Positions 1 through 5,431 of a stretch of 7,803 nucleotides of DNA are shown here, piece by piece. Each line of letters opens with the position of its first letter. Position 1 is the first letter of the stretch. Origin of the DNA: Clostridia bacterium. Its GTDB lineage: Bacteria > Bacillota > Clostridia > Oscillospirales > Acutalibacteraceae. Below the pieces are notes generated by a model. The model worked only from the letters and a program-made list of their open reading frames with translations, was not told where the DNA came from and searched no databases. The DNA lies in the NCBI GenBank assembly GCA_900766945.1, contig CAAFXD010000008.1, positions 1 to 7,803 on the forward strand, in the 5' to 3' direction. The position numbers and the translations under genes were made by a program.

Positions 1-2
1 CG

Positions 3-455
3 GCGGCGGGGATTTCCAAAGGTACGTTGTATTATCACTATAAAACCAAAGGCGAAATCTTTTTCGACATTACCGACCGCTATCTTGCCGAGCAATGGGA
101 AGATTTTATTCGCTGGACGGAGAATAAAGAAAAAGATACCTCGTTAAACCGTTTGGTCAAATATGTTGTGGAGCGCAATGTGGCGTCGGCGGGGTTGCGT
201 ATGCATTTGCTGTCCGAGGCGCAACTCGGCGACGAGGTTCTGCGGGAGAAACTGATTAAACTTTATGCGGACTTTCAGTCGCTCATCAGCCAAAAAATCG
301 CTGAACGCACCGACTTGCCGGCGGATTTCTTAACTTGGCTTATCTTACTTGTTTCCGACGGCATTATCGTGCAGGAGGCCATCGGCAACGAAAACTTTGA
401 CCGCGACGCGTTTATTGCGCAGGGCGCAAAACTTTTGAAAGGGTATAATATATAG
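3..455 (+). CDS. TetR/AcrR-family transcriptional regulator, C-terminal part (5' end outside window)
   Basis: The reading frame is open to the left edge, so the gene starts outside the window; 150 codons are visible. The first residues, AAGISKGTLYYHYKTKGEIF, are the second half of a TetR-type helix-turn-helix (G-[IV]-[ST]-x-G-x-[LI]-Y-x-[HY]-[FY]-x-x-K). The usual first turn and N-terminal arm of about 35-45 residues are missing because of the cut. The remaining ~125 residues are mostly helical and should be the ligand-binding and dimerisation domain, which is too variable in this family to predict a ligand. It ends in LLKGYNI followed by TAG. The frame also contains a TTG at 27, but starting there would split the DNA-binding motif, so it is not the start. 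Nothing links this gene to the phosphate operon downstream; its regulated partner is probably to the left. Family assignment is firm, specific role unknown. Confidence 0.9.
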   Translation, partial: AAGISKGTLYYHYKTKGEIFFDITDRYLAEQWEDFIRWTENKEKDTSLNRLVKYVVERNVASAGLRMHLLSEAQLGDEVLREKLIKLYADFQSLISQKIAERTDLPADFLTWLILLVSDGIIVQEAIGNENFDRDAFIAQGAKLLKGYNI

Positions 456-477
456 AATAAAAAAGCCGATTGTATAG

Positions 478-576
478 GCGCGTGCTTATACTTTTGCTTT
501 GCACGAGGATACACAAAAAATTACGGATATGATGATGGAATATATTTCGCAATTTCTGAAAAAACAGGCGCAATAA
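478..576 (+). pseudogene. Possible 3' remnant of a lost protein-coding gene
   Basis: This short open frame follows an in-frame TAG at 475-477 and ends in TAA at 574-576. It reads as a protein C-terminus, with residues HEDTQKITDMMMEYISQFL followed by a KKQAQ end. The only ATG codons come at 529-537, and no ribosome binding site is visible before them, so it is unlikely to be translated as it stands. The pattern of an amphipathic final helix ending in F-L-K-K is common at the ends of alpha/beta hydrolases and some regulators, but this is only a resemblance. It lies just after the TetR gene in the otherwise non-coding gap and may be what remains of a deleted gene. It could equally be a chance open frame. 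Confidence 0.25.
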
Positions 577-605
577 GTGCAAAACTTCCGCAGTCGGTTG
601 TATTC

Positions 606-645
606 TTTACAACGATTTTACAAGAATAGACTTTTTGACTTTACA
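606..645 (+). promoter_or_regulatory. Candidate PhoP-binding box: three TTTACA direct repeats
   Basis: TTTACA occurs exactly at 606-611, 617-622 and 640-645. The first two are 11 bases apart (one helical turn) and the third is 23 bases further, close to two turns. The slot between them holds only degenerate matches (AGACTT at 628-633, TTTGAC at 634-639). PhoP of Bacillus binds tandem TT(A/T/C)ACA-like hexamers separated by about 5 bases, so motif and phasing both fit. The box lies upstream of pstS, whose operon encodes the likely PhoP. Relative to a -10 at 655-660 it would cover about -61 to -22, as expected for an activated promoter. Inferred, not proven. Confidence 0.55.
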
Positions 646-652
646 CATCCTG

Positions 653-697
653 TTTATGATGAAACTGTCGGAGGATTGTGCTCCGAACTTTCATAAA
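653..697 (+). promoter_or_regulatory. Imperfect inverted repeat / leader hairpin before pstS
   Basis: The arms pair as TTTATG (653-658) with CATAAA (692-697), AAA (662-664) with TTT (689-691), GT (667-668) with AC (687-688) and CGGAG (669-673) with CTCCG (681-685). The loop is 7 bases (674-680), and small bulges remain at 659-661, 665-666 and 686. The 3' arm ends four bases before the pstS GGAG (701-704). No T run follows, so it is not a standard terminator. If transcription starts near 667, only the inner stem would be in the mRNA, right at its 5' end, where hairpins often slow decay. The outer arms overlap the candidate -10 and could form a DNA operator. CTCC at 681-684 can also pair with the pstS GGAG. 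Confidence 0.45.
655..660 (+). promoter_or_regulatory. Candidate -10 element of the pst operon promoter
   Basis: TATGAT differs from the TATAAT consensus at one position and lies 51 bases before the pstS start codon. No well-spaced -35 hexamer exists: TTGACT at 635-640 is only 14 bases upstream. A poor -35 is common in activator-dependent promoters and agrees with the TTTACA repeats just upstream acting as a PhoP site. Transcription would begin near 667. The assignment rests on one hexamer and its position. Confidence 0.4.
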
Positions 698-711
698 CAA
701 GGAGTAAAAGG

Positions 712-1566
712 ATGAAAAAAAGCGTATTCGGTATAGTCATTTCTTTATCACTGGCGGTAGCCTTGCTGTTTGCCGCGTGCGGGCAAAACGGGAAAACAGA
801 TGCAACCGGAGAAAATGCCCAAAATGCGGTAGTCACCGGAACGGTTGCAACGGACGGCTCGACCTCTATGCAAAAGGTCATCGGTGCACTCGGCGAAGCC
901 TTTATGGCGGAAAACAGCGGCGTAACCTTTACCTACAATCCCACGGGTTCGGGTACGGGCATTACCGCCGTGAAAGAGGGCAGATGTGACATCGGGCTTT
1001 CAAGCCGTGCCTTAAAGGACGCAGAAAAGGCAGACGGGCTTCAAGAAACGGTTTTGGCGCTGGACGGTATCGCCGTGATTGTGCATCCGCAAAATCCCGT
1101 GTCCGACTTGACGGTCGAGCAAATCGCAAAGATTTATACAGGGGAAATTACCAACTGGAAAGAGGTCGGCGGCGAGGACACTGAAATCGTGTTAATCGGC
1201 AGAGAAGCCGGCAGCGGCACGAGAGACGGCTTTGAGTCAATCACAAATACAAAGGATGCGTGCAAATATCGGCAGGAACTGACATCCACAGGCGATGTGA
1301 TTACCACCGTCAGCGGCAATCCTGCGGCAATCGGGTATGCGTCCTTAGCGTCGGTCAAGGACTCTGTAAAAGCCCTTTTTGTCAACGGCGTTGCGCCGAG
1401 CGAAGCCACCGTAAAAGACGGTACCTATTCAATTCAGCGCCCGTTTGTCTTGGTGACAAGAACCGACGAAGCACTGTCTCCGGCGGCACAGGCGTTTTTT
1501 GATTATGCAAATTCACAAGACGCTTCGGCGCTGATTTCGGCACAGGGCGCCGTGCCGATGCACTGA
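712..1566 (+). CDS. pstS: Phosphate ABC transporter substrate-binding lipoprotein PstS
   Basis: This protein binds inorganic phosphate outside the membrane and delivers it to PstC and PstA. It has 284 residues, in the normal range for Gram-positive PstS. The N-terminus is a lipoprotein signal: lysines 2-3, a hydrophobic stretch (5-20), then F-A-A-C with the lipidated cysteine at 23. Phe at the -3 position is less usual than Leu. A short flexible linker follows. The phosphate-binding loops are recognisable: DGSTSMQ (48-54), PTGSGTG (77-83), CDIGLSSR (92-99) and GREAGSGTRDGFE (163-175). The segment IYTGEITNWKEVGG (141-154) is a PstS hallmark. The ATG at 712 is preceded by GGAG at 701-704, 7 bases away. 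It is the first gene of the operon, preceded by a candidate PhoP box and followed by a hairpin before pstC. Assignment is secure. Confidence 0.97.
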   Translation: MKKSVFGIVISLSLAVALLFAACGQNGKTDATGENAQNAVVTGTVATDGSTSMQKVIGALGEAFMAENSGVTFTYNPTGSGTGITAVKEGRCDIGLSSRALKDAEKADGLQETVLALDGIAVIVHPQNPVSDLTVEQIAKIYTGEITNWKEVGGEDTEIVLIGREAGSGTRDGFESITNTKDACKYRQELTSTGDVITTVSGNPAAIGYASLASVKDSVKALFVNGVAPSEATVKDGTYSIQRPFVLVTRTDEALSPAAQAFFDYANSQDASALISAQGAVPMH

Positions 1567-1576
1567 ATACGATAAA

Positions 1577-1606
1577 ACGCGGCGGAAGATTTTTCTTCCG
1601 CCTTTT
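1577..1606 (+). terminator. Intercistronic hairpin with short T run (partial terminator)
   Basis: A perfect 9-base-pair stem, GGCGGAAGA (1581-1589) with TCTTCCGCC (1594-1602), has a TTTT loop and is followed by TTTT (1603-1606). It begins 14 bases after the pstS stop and ends 18 bases before the pstC start. The T run is short and the next gene has the same direction, so partial termination or 3'-end protection of the pstS mRNA is more likely than a full stop. Either would raise PstS above the membrane components, as commonly found for binding proteins of ABC importers. Confidence 0.75.
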
Positions 1607-1624
1607 CGCGTTGGAGAACTGAGT

Positions 1625-2494
1625 ATGAAAAGCAAACAAAAGATATTGGAAACCGTCATTCACGGCGTTTTTTTGCTGTTGGGGCTGGTCACGGTTGCGG
1701 CGGTATTGCTGATTACCGTTTACCTGATTGTTGCGGGGATTCCCGCCATCCGTGAAATCGGTTTGATACAATTTCTGTTCGGCAAGGAATGGAAATCCAC
1801 AGCAAGCGAGCCGCAGTTCGGAATTTTGCCGTTCATCTTAACAAGCGTATACGGCACAGCGGGCGCTATCCTGCTCGGTACGCCTATCGGCTTTTTTACG
1901 GCGGTGTATTTGTCAAAAGTCGCTCCCGAAAAGGTGCGTACAACAGTCGGCAGTGCGGTCAGCCTGCTTGCGGGGATTCCGTCCGTGGTGTACGGTTTGG
2001 TGGGGATGATTGTGCTTGTGCCCGCTATTGGGAAGCTGTTTCGCGTGCCGGACGGTGCGAGCCTGCTTGCCGCAATTATTGTGTTGGCAATTATGGTTTT
2101 GCCGTCGATTATCAAGGTGTCGATGAATGCGTTGGAGGCTGTGCCGCCCGAATATGAGGAGGCATCCTTAGCTCTCGGTGCAACGCCCATTGAAACCTAT
2201 TTTAAGGTGTCTGTTCCTGCGGCAAAAAGCGGCATTACCGCCGCGGTGGTGTTGGGCGTCGGGCGCGCCATCGGCGAGGCGATGGCGGTGATGATGGTTT
2301 CGGGCAACGTGCCGAATATGCCGTCGCTGTTTCAAAGCGTGCGCTTTCTCACCACAGCGGTTGCAAGTGAAATGTCCTACGCTTCCGGCTTACAGCGACA
2401 GGCACTTTTTTCAATAGCGCTGGTGCTGTTTCTGTTTATTATGCTGATTAACGCCACGCTGAATTTCTTTTTAAAACGAAAGCAGGAAAAATAA
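1625..2494 (+). CDS. pstC: Phosphate ABC transporter permease PstC
   Basis: One of the two membrane subunits that form the phosphate channel. It has 289 residues with about six hydrophobic segments, near 12-40, 70-100, 113-140, 150-172, 205-235 and 263-284. The PstC/PstA signature GIPSVVYGLVG is at 117-127. The cytoplasmic EAA loop that docks on the ATPase is at 176-204 (EEASLALGATPIETYFKVSVP core). GRAIGEAMAV (223-232) is the conserved stretch in the fifth segment, of which GRAIGE is typical of PstC. The ATG has GGAG at 1613-1616, 8 bases upstream. It follows pstS after 58 bases that contain a hairpin, and its stop codon directly abuts the next start. PstC is told from PstA by its order in the operon and by its sequence around the EAA loop. 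Assignment is strong. Confidence 0.96.
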   Translation: MKSKQKILETVIHGVFLLLGLVTVAAVLLITVYLIVAGIPAIREIGLIQFLFGKEWKSTASEPQFGILPFILTSVYGTAGAILLGTPIGFFTAVYLSKVAPEKVRTTVGSAVSLLAGIPSVVYGLVGMIVLVPAIGKLFRVPDGASLLAAIIVLAIMVLPSIIKVSMNALEAVPPEYEEASLALGATPIETYFKVSVPAAKSGITAAVVLGVGRAIGEAMAVMMVSGNVPNMPSLFQSVRFLTTAVASEMSYASGLQRQALFSIALVLFLFIMLINATLNFFLKRKQEK

Positions 2495-3358
2495 TTGAAG
2501 AATAAAACCATTTCAAAATCCCGCAAAGCATACGGGATTTTTATGCGAATTTTAATGTACGCGGCGGTGTGTATCACCTGTGCGCTGGTGCTGTTTCTCA
2601 TTGTGTATGTGCTGTGGAAAGGCTTGCCGCACATCACTTGGACGCTGTTATCTACCAAGCCGAGTTATCTTTCGGGGAATATCGGTATTTTGCCGGATAT
2701 TTTAAATACCTTGTATATCATTCTTGCCACAGTGGCAGTCGTTTTGCCGCTCGGCGTCGGTGCGGCGGTGTATTTGACCGAATACGCCAAACAGAAACGC
2801 GTGGTGGCGCTTATCGAGTATGCCGCCGAAACGCTTTCCGGCATTCCGTCTATCATTTACGGGCTTGTCGGTATGCTGTTTTTCTGTCAGTTTTTAAATT
2901 TTAAAACCTCTTTGCTTGCGGGCGCGCTGACGCTGGTCATTATGAATTTGCCGACGGTGATGCGCACCACGCAGGAGAGCCTGAAAACCGTGCCGCAAAG
3001 TTATCGCGAGGGCGCGTTCGGCTTGGGCGCGGGAAAGTGGCGCGTTATCCACACGGTGGTTTTGCCGGGCTGTATCGACGGTATTGTCACGGGGTTGATT
3101 CTGTCTGTCGGCAGAATTCTCGGCGAGTCCGCCGCGTTGCTGTTTACCGCAGGCTTTGCCCATACGCTAAACGGGCTGTTTACGGGCTTAAAAAGTGCAG
3201 GTGCCACGCTGACGGTCGCGTTGTATGTGTACGCCAAAGAAGAGGGCGAATTTGCGGTGGCCTTTGCGATTGCGGCAATTCTAATGCTGATGACCCTTTG
3301 CATTAACTTGTTGGCAGATACCATCGGAAAACTGTTTAAAAAGAGGAGAAATGTATGA
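2495..3358 (+). CDS. pstA: Phosphate ABC transporter permease PstA
   Basis: The second channel subunit, paired with PstC. It has 287 residues if translation begins at the TTG at 2495, directly after the pstC TAA (2492-2494), with AGG at 2484-2486 as a weak ribosome binding site inside the pstC end. The next in-frame start is an ATG at 2543 (residue 17), which would remove the charged N-terminal tail [10 protein letters not shown] but keep the first membrane segment. The TTG is preferred because of its abutting position and the family's usual basic tail. The signature [11 protein letters not shown] is at 116-126, the EAA loop at about 168-197 ([21 protein letters not shown] core) and [11 protein letters not shown] at 206-216. 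About six hydrophobic segments are present. The stop TGA overlaps the pstB ATG (ATGA), suggesting coupled translation. Confidence 0.94.
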   Translation: MKNKTISKSRKAYGIFMRILMYAAVCITCALVLFLIVYVLWKGLPHITWTLLSTKPSYLSGNIGILPDILNTLYIILATVAVVLPLGVGAAVYLTEYAKQKRVVALIEYAAETLSGIPSIIYGLVGMLFFCQFLNFKTSLLAGALTLVIMNLPTVMRTTQESLKTVPQSYREGAFGLGAGKWRVIHTVVLPGCIDGIVTGLILSVGRILGESAALLFTAGFAHTLNGLFTGLKSAGATLTVALYVYAKEEGEFAVAFAIAAILMLMTLCINLLADTIGKLFKKRRNV

Positions 3359-4110
3359 GCAGTATCATTACGGTTTCGGATTTGTGCCTGTGGTACGGCA
3401 ATACCCGGGCGCTGAAAAACATAAATATGGAAATCGAGCAAAACACCATCACCGCACTGATAGGCCCCTCCGGTTGCGGAAAATCCACCTTTTTAAAAAC
3501 ACTCAACCGTATGAACGACTTGGTGCCGGGTGTGAAAATCAGCGGCAAAATCGAATATGCGGGTACAGATATTTACGACCGCGCGGTCGATGTCAATATG
3601 TTACGCCGCGACATCGGTATGGTGTTTCAAAAACCGAATCCGTTCCCGATGAGCATTTATGACAATATTGCATACGGGCCGCGCACGCACGGCATCAAAA
3701 ACAAAGCAAAGCTCGACGATATTGTGGAGCGTTCTTTAAAAGGCGCGGCAATTTGGGACGAGGTCAAAGACAGATTGAAAAAATCCGCCTTGGGGCTTTC
3801 GGGTGGGCAACAACAGCGGCTGTGCATTGCGCGCGCGCTGGCGGTAGAGCCGAAGGTGCTGTTAATGGACGAGCCGACCAGCGCCTTAGACCCGATTTCA
3901 ACCTCGAAAATCGAAGACCTTGCAGGCGAACTGAAAAAAAGGTATACTATTATCATCGTCACGCACAATATGCAGCAGGCAGTGCGTATTTCCGACAATA
4001 CCGCTTTCTTTTTGCTTGGGGATTTGATTGAATACGGCAACACGGAAAAGTTGTTTGCAAATCCGAAAGAACAGCGGACGGAAGACTATATCACGGGGAG
4101 GTTTGGGTAA
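3355..4110 (+). CDS. pstB: Phosphate ABC transporter ATP-binding protein PstB
   Basis: The ATPase that powers phosphate import on the inner face of the membrane, working as a dimer beneath PstC-PstA. It has 251 residues, the standard PstB length. All motifs are intact: Walker [10 protein letters not shown] (37-45), Q-loop Gln92 in the PstB-specific stretch [20 protein letters not shown] (91-110), signature LSGGQQQR (148-155), Walker [14 protein letters not shown] (168-180) with catalytic Glu173, and the switch His204 in VTHN. The end, EDYITGRFG, is typical of PstB. AGGAG at 3344-3348 lies 6 bases before the ATG. Another ATG at 3351 is in a different frame and is not used. The gene overlaps pstA by four bases and phoU by one. 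Confidence 0.98.
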   Translation: MSSIITVSDLCLWYGNTRALKNINMEIEQNTITALIGPSGCGKSTFLKTLNRMNDLVPGVKISGKIEYAGTDIYDRAVDVNMLRRDIGMVFQKPNPFPMSIYDNIAYGPRTHGIKNKAKLDDIVERSLKGAAIWDEVKDRLKKSALGLSGGQQQRLCIARALAVEPKVLLMDEPTSALDPISTSKIEDLAGELKKRYTIIIVTHNMQQAVRISDNTAFFLLGDLIEYGNTEKLFANPKEQRTEDYITGRFG

Positions 4111-4763
4111 TGCGAAACCATTTTGACGAACAGCTCGAACTGTTGAACAGCGAATTGATTGAAATGGGCGCGCTTTGCGAAAAGGTGATTGCCCTTTCTG
4201 CCGCGGCGCTGACGGCGGGTGACGCGCAAAGTGCGCGGCAGGTTGCGCCGCTCGACCGCAAAATCGACCAAATGGAACGCAGTATTGAAGCGATATGTTT
4301 AAAAATGCTGTTACAGCAACAGCCCGTGGCACGCGATTTGCGGCAGATTTCGGCGGCGCTGAAAATGATAACCGATATGGAGCGTATCGGCGACCAGGCA
4401 GAGGATATTGCCGAAATTATTCCTTTTTTAAACGGGCGCACGGGCGCGGAATGTCAGGATATTGACCGTATGGCGAAAGCAACCATTCAAATGGTGACGG
4501 ACAGCATTGATGCCTATGTGCGAAAAGATACGGCGCTTGCGCAAACCGTATTGCAAAGCGACGATTTTGTAGATGATTGCTTTCAAAAAATCAAACAGTC
4601 ACTCATCGGTATGATTGCGGAAAATACCGCCGACGGCGAATATGCGCTGGACCTTTTGATGATAGCCAAATATTTTGAGCGCATCGGCGACCATGCCACC
4701 AACATTGCGGAATGGGTGCAGTTTTCCGTTACGGGCGTGCACAAAGGAGAAACAGAACTATGA
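4110..4763 (+). CDS. phoU: Phosphate-signalling regulator PhoU
   Basis: PhoU is a soluble, all-helical protein that links the Pst transporter to the PhoR kinase and damps both uptake and Pho signalling when phosphate is plentiful. It has 217 residues, the usual size. Two three-helix PhoU repeats are visible, each with the metal-binding E-R-I-G-D motif: ERIGDQAEDIAE (91-102) and ERIGDHATNIAEWV (190-203). The ATG shares its A with the pstB stop (TAATG), and GGGGAGG at 4095-4101 serves as ribosome binding site 8 bases upstream. It ends by a four-base overlap with phoP, so it sits physically and functionally between transporter and regulators. Confidence 0.97.
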   Translation: MRNHFDEQLELLNSELIEMGALCEKVIALSAAALTAGDAQSARQVAPLDRKIDQMERSIEAICLKMLLQQQPVARDLRQISAALKMITDMERIGDQAEDIAEIIPFLNGRTGAECQDIDRMAKATIQMVTDSIDAYVRKDTALAQTVLQSDDFVDDCFQKIKQSLIGMIAENTADGEYALDLLMIAKYFERIGDHATNIAEWVQFSVTGVHKGETEL

Positions 4764-5431
4764 TTTGGTGTGTTGACGACGATGATGCCATTCGGGATAT
4801 TGAGGTATACACCTTACAATCCACAGGCTTTGAAGCGCGCGGATTTTCCGACGGTGCGTCTATGTTTGCGGCTTTACAAACGGAAAAACCGCAGTTGATT
4901 ATCATGGATATTATGCTCCCGGGGGAGGATGGCGTGGCGTTGCTGAAAAAACTGCGTGCCGCGCCCGCCACGAAAAAAATCCCCGTGATTATGGCGACTG
5001 CCAAGGGGATGGAATACGATAAAATCCAAAGCCTCGATTTGGGTGCAGACGATTACCTCGTCAAACCCTTCGGCGTGATGGAAATGGTTTCCCGTGTGAA
5101 GGCGGTATTGCGCCGTTGCACGCCGGAACAAAGCGAGACGCTGTCCGTTTTGGGCTTAACCGTAAACACAACGGCACGCACAGTCACGGCGGACGGCGAA
5201 AAGATACAACTGACCTATAAGGAATTTGAAATCCTACGGCTGTTGATGTCGCATATCGGCACGGTGTTCACCCGCGAACAACTGCTCTCCGAGGTGTGGG
5301 GAACGGATTATTACGGCGAGACGCGCACGGTGGATATGCATATTAAAACATTGCGGCAAAAACTCTTAAAATACGGCGCGCTGATTCAAACGGTTATCCA
5401 TGTCGGCTACCGTATGGAGGCGAGTCTATGA
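4760..5431 (+). CDS. phoP: OmpR-family response regulator PhoP (PhoB-like)
   Basis: The DNA-binding half of the phosphate two-component system. It has 223 residues from the ATG at 4760, which overlaps the phoU stop as ATGA and has AAAGGAG at 4743-4749. An upstream in-frame start at 4712 would add 16 residues lying inside phoU with no receiver homology, so it is rejected. Receiver domain (1-119): acidic pocket D6-D9, phosphoacceptor Asp50 in IIMDIMLPGEDG, switch Thr80, and Lys102 in DDYLVKPFG. Winged-helix domain (about 128-220): LTYKEFEILRLL (151-162), FTREQLLSEVWG (170-181) and recognition helix TRTVDMHIKTLRQKL (188-202). The final wing reads IHVGYR (213-218), where the family usually has RGVGYR or a close variant. 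The PhoP role rests on its place between phoU and the kinase gene; by sequence alone it could be any OmpR-type regulator. Confidence 0.92.
   Translation: MIWCVDDDDAIRDIEVYTLQSTGFEARGFSDGASMFAALQTEKPQLIIMDIMLPGEDGVALLKKLRAAPATKKIPVIMATAKGMEYDKIQSLDLGADDYLVKPFGVMEMVSRVKAVLRRCTPEQSETLSVLGLTVNTTARTVTADGEKIQLTYKEFEILRLLMSHIGTVFTREQLLSEVWGTDYYGETRTVDMHIKTLRQKLLKYGALIQTVIHVGYRMEASL

Noticed and set aside
597..613. GTTGTA...TACAAC inverted repeat, a possible operator for the TetR regulator
   Set aside because: It is a short six-base arm pair that overlaps the first TTTACA of the stronger, phased repeat series; nothing else links TetR to this promoter.
656..715. A 19-codon open frame upstream of pstS, ending TGA that overlaps the pstS ATG as ATGA
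   Set aside because: No ribosome binding site precedes it, and its start lies at or before the likely transcription start, so it probably is not translated. The sequence is better explained by the inverted repeat.
1382..1771. A 129-codon minus-strand open frame across the pstS-pstC spacer
   Set aside because: It reads through the hairpin between the genes, is of low complexity (Gln, Asn and Arg rich) and matches no known family pattern.
3001..3441. A 146-codon minus-strand open frame across the pstA-pstB junction
   Set aside because: It is antisense to two well-supported genes, has no plausible ribosome binding site or domain, and is a shadow frame.
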